Assembly: GCF_013128195.2 (NCBI RefSeq)
Contig: NZ_CP053452.2
Location: 2,976,001 to 3,040,000, forward strand
DNA: 64,000 nucleotides
Reading direction: 5' to 3'
DNA from: Frigoriglobus tundricola
GTDB lineage: Bacteria; Planctomycetota; Planctomycetia; Gemmatales; Gemmataceae
The notes under the pieces were generated by a model, which searched no databases, was not told the DNA's origin, and saw only the letters and a list, made by a program, of their open reading frames with translations. Positions 1 through 7,471 of this stretch are shown in pieces (within the stretch, counting starts at the first letter, position 1; every line of letters starts with the position of its first letter). Position numbers and translations under genes: made by a program.

Positions 1-1234
1 ACCGCTCGGCCAGCATGCCGTGGCCGATCTCGCGCCGGCCCGGCGCCCGGATCGGCTTGCACTCGCCGACCGAGTACGGCGGGAAGTTGTAGTCCAGGAA
101 GAACTTCTTCGAGTACTCGTCCTGGAGGCCGTCCACCTTCTGCTCGTCGGCGATGGTGCCGAGCGTGGCGACGACCAGCGCCTGCGTCTCACCGCGCTGG
201 AACACGGCCGTGCCGTGCGTCCGCGGCAGCACCGCGACCTCGGCCGACACGTGCCGCAGGTCCTTCGGGGCGCGGCCGTCGATGCGGGTGCCCCCGAGGG
301 TGATCTCGCGGAAGATCCGCTCGCGCAGCGCCCCCAGCGCCGCGGACACCTGCGCCGCGGTGTACTTCGGGCTCGGCTCGCCCTCCGGCAGGTACACCTT
401 CTTGATCTCGTCCTTGAACTCGTCGAGCGCCGCGTTCCGCTCCTTCTTGCCCTTCGTCAGGTACTTCTCGTGGTACTCCTTGCCGTACTTGTGGTACAGC
501 TCGTCCGCCAGCGGGTTCTCCGGAACGGCGGGGGGCAGCACCTTCGGCGCCAGCCCGGCTTCGGCGCGGAGGCGGTCGATGGCGTCGATCACGATGGCGC
601 ACTGCCGGAACGCCTCCATGATCGCGTCGCCGGTCTCCTGCTCGGGCAGCTCGCGGGCGAACCCCTCGATCATGCACACCGCGTCGCGGGTGGCGGCGAC
701 GATGAGGTCGAGGTCGCTCTCTTCCATCTGGGTGGCGGTCGGCAGGACGATCAGCTCGCCGTTCACCCGACCCAGGCGGACGCCGCCGTAGGGCTTGAGG
801 AACGGGATGTGGGACACGTGCAGGGCGGCGCTCGTTCCGATGAGCGCGAGCATGTCGGGGTCGTTCTCCTTGTCGGAGGAGAGGACCGTGCAGTGGATCT
901 GGACCTCGTTAAAATAATTGGTCGGGAACAGCGGGCGGGACGGGCGGTCGATGAGGCGCGAGGTGAGCGTTTCCTTGGTGCTGGGGCGCGTCTCGCGCTT
1001 GATGAACCCGCCGGGGAACTTGCCCGCGGCGTAGGTCCGCTCGCGGTACTCGACCTGGAGGGGGAAGAAGTCGCGGCCGGGGATGGGCGAGCCCTCGACG
1101 GCGGCGCACAGTACGGCGGTGTCGCCGTACGTGACGAGAACGGCCCCGTGGGCCTGTTTCGCGAGTTTACCGGTTTCGAGGACGAGCGTCCGACCACCAA
1201 TCTGGCATTCGACACGAGCGGGATGGACCGGCAC
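1..1234 (-). CDS. pnp: Polyribonucleotide nucleotidyltransferase (PNPase), N-terminal part, cut by window edge
   Basis: Reading the minus strand from a GTG at 1234 gives about 411 residues beginning VPVHPARVECQIGGRTLVLE and containing ETGKLAKQAHGAVLVTYGDTA and YRERTYAAGKFPGGFIKRE, the hallmarks of the first RNase PH domain of PNPase. A helical linker follows, then the start of the second RNase PH domain (GTRIDGRAPKDLR, then FFLDYNFPPYSVGE at the edge). The S1 and KH RNA-binding domains lie beyond base 1. The enzyme degrades mRNA phosphorolytically 3' to 5' in the cytoplasm. There is no ATG in a sensible place; the GTG is preceded by a purine-rich GGAAAGGG 8 bases upstream. It lies downstream of rpsO in the same direction, the arrangement seen in many bacteria. 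The larger plus-strand open frame over the same DNA is a shadow. Confidence 0.95.
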   Translation of the reverse strand, partial: MPVHPARVECQIGGRTLVLETGKLAKQAHGAVLVTYGDTAVLCAAVEGSPIPGRDFFPLQVEYRERTYAAGKFPGGFIKRETRPSTKETLTSRLIDRPSRPLFPTNYFNEVQIHCTVLSSDKENDPDMLALIGTSAALHVSHIPFLKPYGGVRLGRVNGELIVLPTATQMEESDLDLIVAATRDAVCMIEGFARELPEQETGDAIMEAFRQCAIVIDAIDRLRAEAGLAPKVLPPAVPENPLADELYHKYGKEYHEKYLTKGKKERNAALDEFKDEIKKVYLPEGEPSPKYTAAQVSAALGALRERIFREITLGGTRIDGRAPKDLRHVSAEVAVLPRTHGTAVFQRGETQALVVATLGTIADEQKVDGLQDEYSKKFFLDYNFPPYSVGECKPIRAPGRREIGHGMLAER

Positions 1235-1346
1235 GGAGGTGACCCTTTCCGTTTTGCCGGCAGGAGCGTTCGCGGGGGTCGCGGACTGTCGCGGGTCGGA
1301 AAGTCATACCGCCGCAGAGCCGAAGGCGAACCGGGCTACGCCGCAT

Positions 1347-1388
1347 TTCGACTTTACGACTTCCGACGATACGACTTCCGACGGGACG
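1347..1388. repeat. Decayed copy of a GACTTTACGACTT-type repeat between rpsO and pnp
   Basis: Bases 1347-1367 match 20 of 21 positions of one arm of the 36-bp inverted repeat at 40969-41055 (core TTCGACTTTACGACTT), and TACGACTTCCGAC is then repeated in tandem. A weak counterpart of the other arm (GTCGGAAAGTCAT) lies near 1294, so this looks like a decayed copy of the same palindromic element. It sits in the 161-bp rpsO-pnp gap, where it could fold in the transcript. Confidence 0.5.
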
Positions 1389-1395
1389 CGGGGCG

Positions 1396-1665
1396 TCACT
1401 TGCGGAGGCCGAGCTTACCGATGACCGCCAGGTAGCTTTCGCGGTCGGTCTGGCGCAGGTACTTGAGCAGGTCGGCCCGTTGGCTGACCAGTTTCAGCAG
1501 CCCGCGGCGGCTGGAGAAGTCCTTCTTGTGCGCCCGCATGTGCTCGGTGAGGGAGTTGATCCGCTTCGTGAGCAGCGCGATTTGCACTTCGGGCGACCCA
1601 GTGTCCGCATCGTCCCGGCGGAACTGCGTGATGAGTTCGGACTTCTCTTCCTTCGTAATCGACAT
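1396..1665 (-). CDS. rpsO: 30S ribosomal protein S15
   Basis: 89 residues, the normal length for S15, beginning [20 protein letters not shown] and carrying the family signature [16 protein letters not shown]...[25 protein letters not shown] and ending [22 protein letters not shown]15 binds 16S rRNA early in 30S assembly and organises the central domain. The ATG at 1665 has a GGAG ribosome-binding site about 8 bases upstream. It precedes pnp on the same strand with a 161-bp gap, so a shared transcript is likely. Nothing unusual is seen in the protein. Confidence 0.98.
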   Translation of the reverse strand: MSITKEEKSELITQFRRDDADTGSPEVQIALLTKRINSLTEHMRAHKKDFSSRRGLLKLVSQRADLLKYLRQTDRESYLAVIGKLGLRK

Positions 1666-2431
1666 CGTCCGTCTCCGCTAACCCCGCCGCGTCGCACTCC
1701 TGCCATCAGTTACGAAACGACGTTTAAATACACACACTCTTCAGGATTTACGCAATGTACCGCCCGCCGACCAGATGGCAAGGGGCAAAAACGGGAGGAC
1801 CGACGCCCCGAAGCGCCAAACGTGCTGCTCCGTGTTGCGGTCACATCTCCACCTTTGCAGGTAACATCAAACCAATCAAAGCCCTCACGTTCCACCGAAA
1901 GCCACGACGATTCTGTTCGCGGGACGCATAGGACGGCGATGCGTGAACGAATTGGCGACGGTGGCACGTGTGTTGCAACCGTGTTGCACGACGAGGCCGC
2001 AACGTGAAGGACAGCATGGCGCGTCTCGCGCCGGATCGCCACGGCCAAAAGCGGTAATAGTGACCGGCGCCTCGACCCAGAAGCACCCGCGGCACTGATC
2101 GTGGGCCCGCTTTTACGGCTCGGAGGTGCGCTGCGGGCTGAAGTGGTGGAACGCGGTTTTGAGATGCAGAAGCCGTGGGGCGACAACTAAAACGGTGCCC
2201 AGCCGGTGGCAAAAGATCGCGTCGACGGTCCCCCGCGAGAGGTCCCCCTGATCGTACCGGACCTGGGTCTGGGCGCAACGGTTCCGGTCACTTTCGTTGC
2301 ACGTCCGTCAGACCGGTCGGGTACGGCACGTGTGCCGAACCGCAATCGGGACCCGGAACGCGGCGACCAGTGCCAGGCCGGTTCCCAGACACCCTGAGGA
2401 ATCAAAGACGTTACCAGCGAGAGTCATTCGC
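1666..2431. other. 766-bp stretch with no convincing gene
   Basis: Only short arginine- and proline-rich open frames occur on either strand, none with a recognisable domain or a convincing ribosome-binding site. It must hold the rpsO promoter (AT-rich patch around 1708-1735 upstream of rpsO) and, near 2400, the leader of the RND adaptor gene. I see no strong palindrome. Confidence 0.6.
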
Positions 2432-2806
2432 ATGCCAGCCTCACCGAGCCGGGCCGTCTACCTCACCTCACTTTTACTTGCGCTGCCCGCCTGTCACACG
2501 CAGGGAACCGACGGGGGCGCCGGTCGCGAGCAGCAAAAGATCGTAGCGACGGCCCCGCTGGCCAGGGACACCACGGTGTATCAAAAATACGTGTGCCAGA
2601 TACACGCGCGCCGCCAGGTGAATATCCGCGCGTTGGAAAGCGGGTACCTCGAAGCGATCCGAATTCGAGAGGGCCAGGTGGTGAAGGCGGGGGAGGAGCT
2701 GTTCAAAGTTGTACCGACGATTTATGAGGCCATGTACGCGGCGGACAAGGCCGACGTCCAGCTCGCGCAAAGTACGCACCCGGCGGATCACGTCATTGAC
2801 GGGTGA
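2432..2806 (+). pseudogene. RND efflux membrane-fusion protein (HlyD/AcrA family), 5' fragment
   Basis: The ATG at 2432 opens a lipoprotein-type leader (hydrophobic run ending LALPAC, lipobox Cys about residue 21) followed by the adaptor N-terminal beta-barrel and lipoyl half-motif (VYQKYVCQIHARRQVNIRALESGYLEAI and REGQVVKAGEELFKVVP) and the start of the coiled-coil hairpin (EAMYAADKADVQLAQ). The reading frame is genuine up to the CAA at 2768-2770; after that it runs into the IS66 left end and stops at 2806 with nine foreign residues. The missing remainder resumes at 9841 in frame. AcrA/MexA-type adaptors bridge an inner-membrane RND permease to an outer-membrane channel. As interrupted, the product lacks the second coiled-coil helix, the second lipoyl half and the membrane-proximal domain, so it should be inactive. 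Confidence 0.9.
2764..2771. repeat. 8-bp target-site duplication, left copy (CGCGCAAA)
   Basis: CGCGCAAA at 2764-2771 directly precedes the GTAC end of the insertion and recurs at 9837-9844 directly after the opposite GTAC end. Removing one copy and everything between restores an uninterrupted adaptor reading frame (LAQIEYNN). IS66-family elements make 8-bp duplications. Confidence 0.95.
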
Positions 2807-3383
2807 TTTATGGTGGATGGCATCCGTTCCTGTTCTCGGAGGATGCCACCATGCCCGACTCGTCCGTTCGCTCCCGTTCTGGCGCGAGCGCCAACCGGAA
2901 ATGGGTTGAATGCCTCGAACGCTTTGCGGCCAGCAATCAGACTGTCGCCGCGTTCTGCACCACTGAAGGCGTTTCCCTGTCCAACTTCTACTTGTGGCGG
3001 CGACGCCTCGCCCAACCCGCTCCGCCGCCGGTCGTCGTGCCCATGCGCGTCGCACCACTTCCGACGCCCGCGACACCGATCGAACTGGCTCTGCCGTCCG
3101 GAACCGTCGTCCGGTTCACCATTCGAGTGTCTCCGCGATTACACGTCCGGTCTGGTCACCGAGTTATTCATCGGAACCGGCCCGGCGCGTCGGGAAATTT
3201 GTTTTCTTGGGAAGCGCTCGCGTGAGCGTCAACGTGGGTGTCGCTCTGAAGCATTCGAGAGAAGGCCATGTGCCAGTGACTCGGGTTCACGGCGTGTCGC
3301 AGAAATTACACCTTCCGATGAATCCCGTTTCAGGCCGGCGAGCAGGAGGAACCCGCCAATCACGTGATCCGCCGGGGCGGTAC
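2772..3383 (+). mobile_element. 612-bp internally deleted, non-autonomous IS66-family element
   Basis: Both ends share a 32-bp terminal inverted repeat with about five mismatches: GTACGCACCCGGCGGATCAC at 2772 and, on the minus strand from 3383, GTACCGCCCCGGCGGATCAC; the similarity continues through a shared ATTG..CGGG. The left end is followed by a ribosome-binding site (GGAGGATGCC) and the first part of a tnpA gene; tnpB and tnpC are absent. Bases from about 3125 to 3340 resemble no IS66 gene. No 8-bp duplication surrounds this element alone: 3384-3391 does not match 2764-2771. Confidence 0.75.
2851..3225 (+). pseudogene. IS66 TnpA-like (orfA) gene with replaced 3' end
   Basis: The first 90 or so residues align with the TnpA of the complete copies: RKWVECLERFAASNQTVAAF, then CTTEGVSLSNFYLWRRRLAQ, against RRWAERLERFRRSGQTIAQF. 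This is the helix-turn-helix of IS66 orfA. Similarity ends after PSGTVVRFTI near 3123; the remaining about 34 residues are unrelated, consistent with an internal deletion joining tnpA to unknown sequence. The ATG at 2851 has a strong GGAGG site 11 bases upstream. TnpA on its own is not the catalytic subunit, so this element would depend on transposase from elsewhere. Confidence 0.75.
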
Positions 3384-3413
3384 CTTTCTGCGGTGCGTCC
3401 ACCCTTTGACGCC

Positions 3414-3956
3414 TTAACGAGTTTCAAACCTCCATTTGGCGGTTTGATACTCATGCGATCTTCCGCTACTTTTAGGAACGCCTTGGCTTCCTTGCGTTGG
3501 ATGCAAGGCGGCGGGCAGCGGAGCGGGCGCGTGAACGGGACACTTCGGCAGGTAGTCGCCTTGAGCGAGGTGTGGACCCGTCCCGTCGGTCCAGAACGTC
3601 TCTGTGGGCGGAAGTTCCGGGGGCATTAGTCGATCGTCGAGCTCCGTGGTGCGGGCCGACTCGTGGTTGGCGAGCTGCTGGGCCTTCTCCAGCGCGCCGC
3701 CGTTCACGAGGGAGTTGGTGATGCCGGTGGCTCGAAACGTGTGGCAGCCGATGGCAGTCTCGATGTTGGCCGCAATGGCTCGCCGGCGAACCAACCATCT
3801 CGTACGCGTCGCGGCGGCTGAGCCGCTTGGGGTGAGCTTGCCGGTCTTGCCGGCGGCGGTGCGGAAGAGCGGCCCTTTCTTCTGATCCCCGAGCCGGGCT
3901 GATTCGAGGTAGGCGTCGAGCAGCTCTTCGAGCTTGTGGTGGCAGGGCAGCTCGCA
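3414..3956 (-). pseudogene. Tyrosine recombinase (phage-integrase family) C-terminal fragment, inactivated
   Basis: Minus-strand translation shows the catalytic-domain pieces LFRTAAGKTGKLTP, then RLSRRDAYEMV, then RRRAIAANIETAIGCHTFRA, then TGITNSLVNGGALEKAQQLA and NHESARTTEL. The HxxR motif is GCHTFRATG. Two frame changes are needed to join these (near the CACCCCAAG run around 3825 and at a duplicated GGTT around 3797). The position of the nucleophilic tyrosine reads TTELDDRL instead of the usual TT.LYDRR, so it is lost, and an unrelated tail follows. The N-terminal core-binding half is absent. It lies inside the composite insertion and is probably an older mobile-element relic that was carried along. 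Confidence 0.7.
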
Positions 3957-4057
3957 CCTGGAATCCGGGGGGTGGCGAGTTGAGGTTGGGAGAGGGAAGG
4001 CTGTTATCGCCGGGGGGCCTTGAACGGCAACTGCGTATCGCCGTCCAGGCCCCTCCG

Positions 4058-5260
4058 TTACTCCTTCGCTTTTCCGGTCACCACCAGGGCGAACCGGTCG
4101 ACGATCGCCACCCTCTGAACGTGGATACCCACCACCCGGCGGCCGTCGTTGACGAGCTTAGTGGGGTCACCCTTTCCCGGGGGCACCCCGATCCACTCGC
4201 CTTCGTAGGCGTCGGTCGCATCGAACGTGCCGTCCTCTTTGACCCGCTGGAACAGGAGGCGGATGCCGCACACGTACTTGTCCAGATTCATCTCCGCGCC
4301 GGAGACGGCGTACCCCTCGCGGGCGATCGACCGGGCCGTGTGCTGCTGGGGCTGGTCGTCGCTGTACACCGGGGCCAACGCCGAGACGACTTTCCGATTC
4401 TCCCAGCTGCCCACGGCGTAGTCCAGGCCCAGAAGCCGACCGTTCGGATCGACGTATCGGAACTTCTGGAGGCCACCGGGAGCGGGGAGGCGCGGGACGT
4501 CCACGCCGACGTCGGGGTGCTCGTTCGGGCTCTTGTAGGCGAGCGGCCCCCGGTTGTACCGCTCGATCTCGTCGGCCCGCCAGTCGCGCGGGCGACTGGT
4601 CGTCGTCATCTTGCCCATCACCGCCGCGTTGGACACCATGAACTGGAGCGGCGGGTCGTAGCGGTCGTCGCCGTGTACCAGGTACAGTTCAAAGTTCTCG
4701 GGGAGATCGACGTTCTTCTGGGGCCGGCGCGGGAGGCCTCCCCCTCCCGGAACCGGCGGGAACATCCCTTTTATCTGCTGCACGCCCACGAGGCGGATGG
4801 TGCCGCTGCCCTGGTTCGCGAGGGTGGTCAGCTTCGCCTCGCCCCAGATGCCGTCCTCGTCGCGGAGGACGAGCGTGCCGCCGCCGATCTTCCCGCGGGC
4901 CACCACCTCGTAGTCGAGGAGGAGCGTCTTGGGCCCGTTGGCCTCCTTGCCGGCCTCCTTGCCGAACCGCGGGTTACGGATCAGGAAGAACGAGTCCTCA
5001 CGCCGGGCCCGCATCACGGTGTTCGGCTCCCGAGTATCGGCGGGCAAAACCTTCTCCCCGCCCTGATTGCCATACAGTGGGCCGGCCTTGGCGCCCGTCT
5101 TCTTGCCCGCATCGACCGAACCGGCGGGCGGCTTCTTGACGTCTTGCCCGCGTGTCTCCGCGCCGATGACGGCCAGCGCGACCGCGACCCCAAGAAGCAG
5201 CCCGCCGCCAACTTTGCCGGTGTTCGAGACACGCGGCCATCGCTTCTCGCACTCGCTCAT
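4058..5260 (-). CDS. Secreted 400-aa protein of unknown function (transposon passenger)
   Basis: 400 residues with an N-terminal hydrophobic segment (GGGLLLGVAVALAVIGA, residues about 18-35) that could be a signal peptide or anchor after a short basic N-terminus. The mature part is polar and well folded in appearance (for example SFFLIRNPRFGKEAG, LDYEVVARGKIGGGTLVLRD, FELYLVHGDDRYDPPLQFMV, CGIRLLFQRVKEDG), with few cysteines. I recognise no catalytic motif. It resembles the many exported proteins of unknown function in planctomycetes. It is the only intact non-transposition gene inside the composite insertion. Codon use (high GC at third positions) matches the chromosome, so it looks captured from this or a close genome. 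The antisense 472-residue frame is a shadow. Confidence 0.75.
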   Translation of the reverse strand: MSECEKRWPRVSNTGKVGGGLLLGVAVALAVIGAETRGQDVKKPPAGSVDAGKKTGAKAGPLYGNQGGEKVLPADTREPNTVMRARREDSFFLIRNPRFGKEAGKEANGPKTLLLDYEVVARGKIGGGTLVLRDEDGIWGEAKLTTLANQGSGTIRLVGVQQIKGMFPPVPGGGGLPRRPQKNVDLPENFELYLVHGDDRYDPPLQFMVSNAAVMGKMTTTSRPRDWRADEIERYNRGPLAYKSPNEHPDVGVDVPRLPAPGGLQKFRYVDPNGRLLGLDYAVGSWENRKVVSALAPVYSDDQPQQHTARSIAREGYAVSGAEMNLDKYVCGIRLLFQRVKEDGTFDATDAYEGEWIGVPPGKGDPTKLVNDGRRVVGIHVQRVAIVDRFALVVTGKAKE

Positions 5261-5564
5261 ACTGGATCTCCTGAAAGCTCGGTTGCGGATACCCGAACCC
5301 GGCGGCCGTGTCGGTTTTCTCCCCTCTCATTCTTGCGGGGAGGGGTTGGGGGTGATCCGACCACCCGGAGCAGCACCACGGGCCGGGATGACGACTAGGG
5401 GAGATTGTACCCGGGGAGCCCGACGGCCGGCTCAGAATCTGTGAAGCTCCCACGAAATAGATTCGTGGGTGCGCGCCGGCCCTTCATTGGTCGTCTCTGG
5501 CAGAACCTACGAGAAGGCGAAGCAGGTCGCAGAAGCCGCCGAAGGTGTAACCACTGGTTACACC
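5261..5564. other. 304-bp gap with two small palindromes next to an IS66 end
   Basis: No gene is evident. Two hairpins are visible: CCCACGAA / TTCGTGGG with a 5-base loop at 5449-5469, and GGTGTAACC-ACT-GGTTACACC at 5544-5564. The second ends at the exact base before the GTAC end of the next IS66 element (5565). A short in-frame stretch reading VVSGRTYEKAKQVAEAAEGV (5488-5547) may be the remnant of a DNA-binding protein gene, but this is weak. A C-rich/G-rich patch near 5320-5350 resembles other intergenic repeats in the window. Confidence 0.45.
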
Positions 5565-5631
5565 GTACATACCCGGCCAACGCCAGTCGGTGAGTCACGG
5601 CTGGGATCGGCAGGGTTGATACTGGATCGGA

Positions 5632-7188
5632 CTACGCGGCGAGGGGACGTGATTGTTGGCGTTTCGCCCACACATCGGGCAGAAGAGGTTCGAGTTGGTC
5701 CGCGGTCGGCTTCTCGCCCAACGCATGAAGGGCCGGAAGAACCTGGCGCAGGTAGGCCGCCGCGTCCAGGCCCAGGTGCCGACACGTGCCCACCACCGAG
5801 TAGTGGACCGCGGACCGCTCACCCGCCTTCGCACTGCCCACGAACTTCCAATTGCTCCGACCCACGGCGATGAGCCGGAGCGTTCTCTCACTGAGGTTAT
5901 TGTCCAGCGACAGACGCCCGTCCTCGGTGTACCGGACGAACGCGGCCCAGTGGTTCGCCACGTACCGGATCGCGATGGCAACCGCCGATTTCGGCAGCGC
6001 GGCCACGAGCGCCGCGTCGAGCCACGCCTTCAGGTCATTCAACACCGGGACCGCCTGCGATTGCCGCGTGGCGTGACGGGCGGCGATGCGTTCCGGGGTG
6101 TCGGGCGGCGCGAGTTGGTGCTCGAGGTGATACAACCGGTGGATGAACTCGACCGCCTCGGTCGCGACGTCCCCGGCGGCGAGGAACTTACGGCGGGCGT
6201 GAGCCCAACACGCGACGTGCTTGGCCCCGTTGGCAAACAGGCCGTTGTACTGTGCGAGGCAATCGGCATGCACGTGGCCCCGGAAGCCCCCGAGGAACCG
6301 ATCCGGTCCGGTCGCGGCATCGTAACCGGTCGTGAAGTGGAAGAGCGTGTACGGAACGGTTGGATCCCCGATCGTCACCCAGAAGTGGCCCTGCGGCATC
6401 GTTCGTTCACCGGGCTTGGCGAACCGCGAGCGGGTGTCGTCGGACCAGATCACCGGGCACGCACGCACCCGCTCGAGCATCAACTGGTACAGCGGCGTCA
6501 GCAGGACCGCCGACTGTTTCATCCAATCGCCCAAGGTACTCTCGGCGACCGTCACACCCGCGCGTGCGATCCGGGCGACCTGACGGTGCAGCGGCAGGTG
6601 ATCCAAGTACTTCCCGACGATGACCTCGGCCAGCACGCCGGGACCGCACAGCCCCTTGTTGATCGGCCCGACGGTGCTCGGCGTGGCGGTTCGGATTCGC
6701 TCCTCGACCGGGACGGTTGTGGGGCACTGCGGGCAGGCGTAGGTTTTGCGGATCGTGCGCCGCACGAAGTACGGGGTCGGGTCGCAATCGAGTTGCTCGG
6801 TCTGGGTCTGACCGATGCACACGCGGTCCCCGCCGCAACCCGGACAGCGGCGCTCCTCGGGCGTCAGATCGAGGACCGTGTCACGGCGCGGCAGGTGGGC
6901 CGGGAGGGACGCACGCCCGTGGTCGTGCCGCCGCTTCACGGTCGGGTCGCCGGGGCTCTTCGGTGGCTTCGGTGTGCGTTCGGACCGGCGCCCGAAGCGG
7001 TGCGTCGTCGCCCGATCCAACTTCGCCTTTAATGCCGCGACCTCGGCCCGCAACTCGTCGATGGTGCGTTGGAACTGCTGGGCCTGGTCCCGGAGCTGCG
7101 TGCGGAGTTCGGCGCTCTCGGCCCGGAGCCCACGCACCAGGTCCTGGAGGGTCGGCACGTCGTTCGGCAGCGGTGAGTCGGCGCCCAT
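5632..7188 (-). CDS. IS66-family transposase (TnpC), full length, diverged copy
   Basis: 518 residues, the same length as TnpC of the complete copies and largely identical to it, with many scattered differences. Features in order: a leucine-rich coiled-coil start (LVRGLRAESAELRTQLRDQA), the basic FGRRSERTPKPP segment, a zinc-binding region (RRCPGCGGDRVC and YACPQCP), and the DDE catalytic core with acidic residues in CPVIWSDDTRSRF, HVHADCLAQYNGLF and SLDNNLSERTLR. It looks catalytically intact although the accessory genes of this element are broken. It could be supplied with TnpA and TnpB by the complete copies. Confidence 0.93.
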   Translation of the reverse strand: MGADSPLPNDVPTLQDLVRGLRAESAELRTQLRDQAQQFQRTIDELRAEVAALKAKLDRATTHRFGRRSERTPKPPKSPGDPTVKRRHDHGRASLPAHLPRRDTVLDLTPEERRCPGCGGDRVCIGQTQTEQLDCDPTPYFVRRTIRKTYACPQCPTTVPVEERIRTATPSTVGPINKGLCGPGVLAEVIVGKYLDHLPLHRQVARIARAGVTVAESTLGDWMKQSAVLLTPLYQLMLERVRACPVIWSDDTRSRFAKPGERTMPQGHFWVTIGDPTVPYTLFHFTTGYDAATGPDRFLGGFRGHVHADCLAQYNGLFANGAKHVACWAHARRKFLAAGDVATEAVEFIHRLYHLEHQLAPPDTPERIAARHATRQSQAVPVLNDLKAWLDAALVAALPKSAVAIAIRYVANHWAAFVRYTEDGRLSLDNNLSERTLRLIAVGRSNWKFVGSAKAGERSAVHYSVVGTCRHLGLDAAAYLRQVLPALHALGEKPTADQLEPLLPDVWAKRQQSRPLAA

Positions 7189-7212
7189 GCCCTTTAAACA
7201 CCGCGGTCGTGG

Positions 7213-7377
7213 TCAAGTAGCGCGAGCTTGTACCGGGGCGGGCGTGAATCGCTTGAACCGCCGGACGTGGGACACGTCGATGCCGTCGAGGATCATGGCG
7301 AACTCGGTGGCGGTGAGTTCGAGTTTGCGGTCGGTCGGGGTGGGGAAGTGGTAACGCCCGCGCTCGAGTCGCTGGAT
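7213..7377 (-). pseudogene. IS66 TnpB (orf2) C-terminal remnant
   Basis: The minus strand reads QRLERGRYHFPTPTDRKLEL, then TATEFAMILDGIDVSHVRRF and a stop at 7213-7215. This is the C-terminal third of TnpB, matching the complete copies over QRLERGRYHFPTPTDRKLEL. Everything upstream (YGGAVDLRLGFDGLY onward in the intact protein) is missing and the frame hits a stop at about 7400, so no TnpB is made from this element. Confidence 0.8.
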
Positions 7378-7471
7378 CTTCGGGCCATGATGCCTCCTTC
7401 ACAGTACACACCCGGCCAAAGACGGTCGGTGAGCGACAGCCGGGATCGGCGGGGTTCGGTGTGGGATGGGC

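Larger units (their letters stand above)
5565..7403 (-). mobile_element. IS66-family element with most of tnpA and tnpB deleted
   Basis: Its right (tnpC-proximal) end is GTACATACCCGGCCAACGCC at 5565, closely matching GTACACACCCGGCCAAAGAC of the complete copies. Inward it carries a full tnpC and the last third of tnpB. Upstream of the tnpB remnant (7378-7403) there is no tnpB sequence; instead the minus strand reads GAAGGAGGCATCATGGCCCG, which looks like the ribosome-binding site and first codons of a tnpA. The best reading is an internal deletion joining the start of tnpA to the middle of tnpB. The complete IS66 copy begins immediately at 7404, so its own left end is gone. Confidence 0.75.

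Noticed and set aside
5488-5547. Short ParB- or HTH-like peptide VVSGRTYEKAKQVAEAAEGV
   Set aside because: About 20 codons only, no start or conserved neighbours; may be a remnant but is not supportable as a gene.
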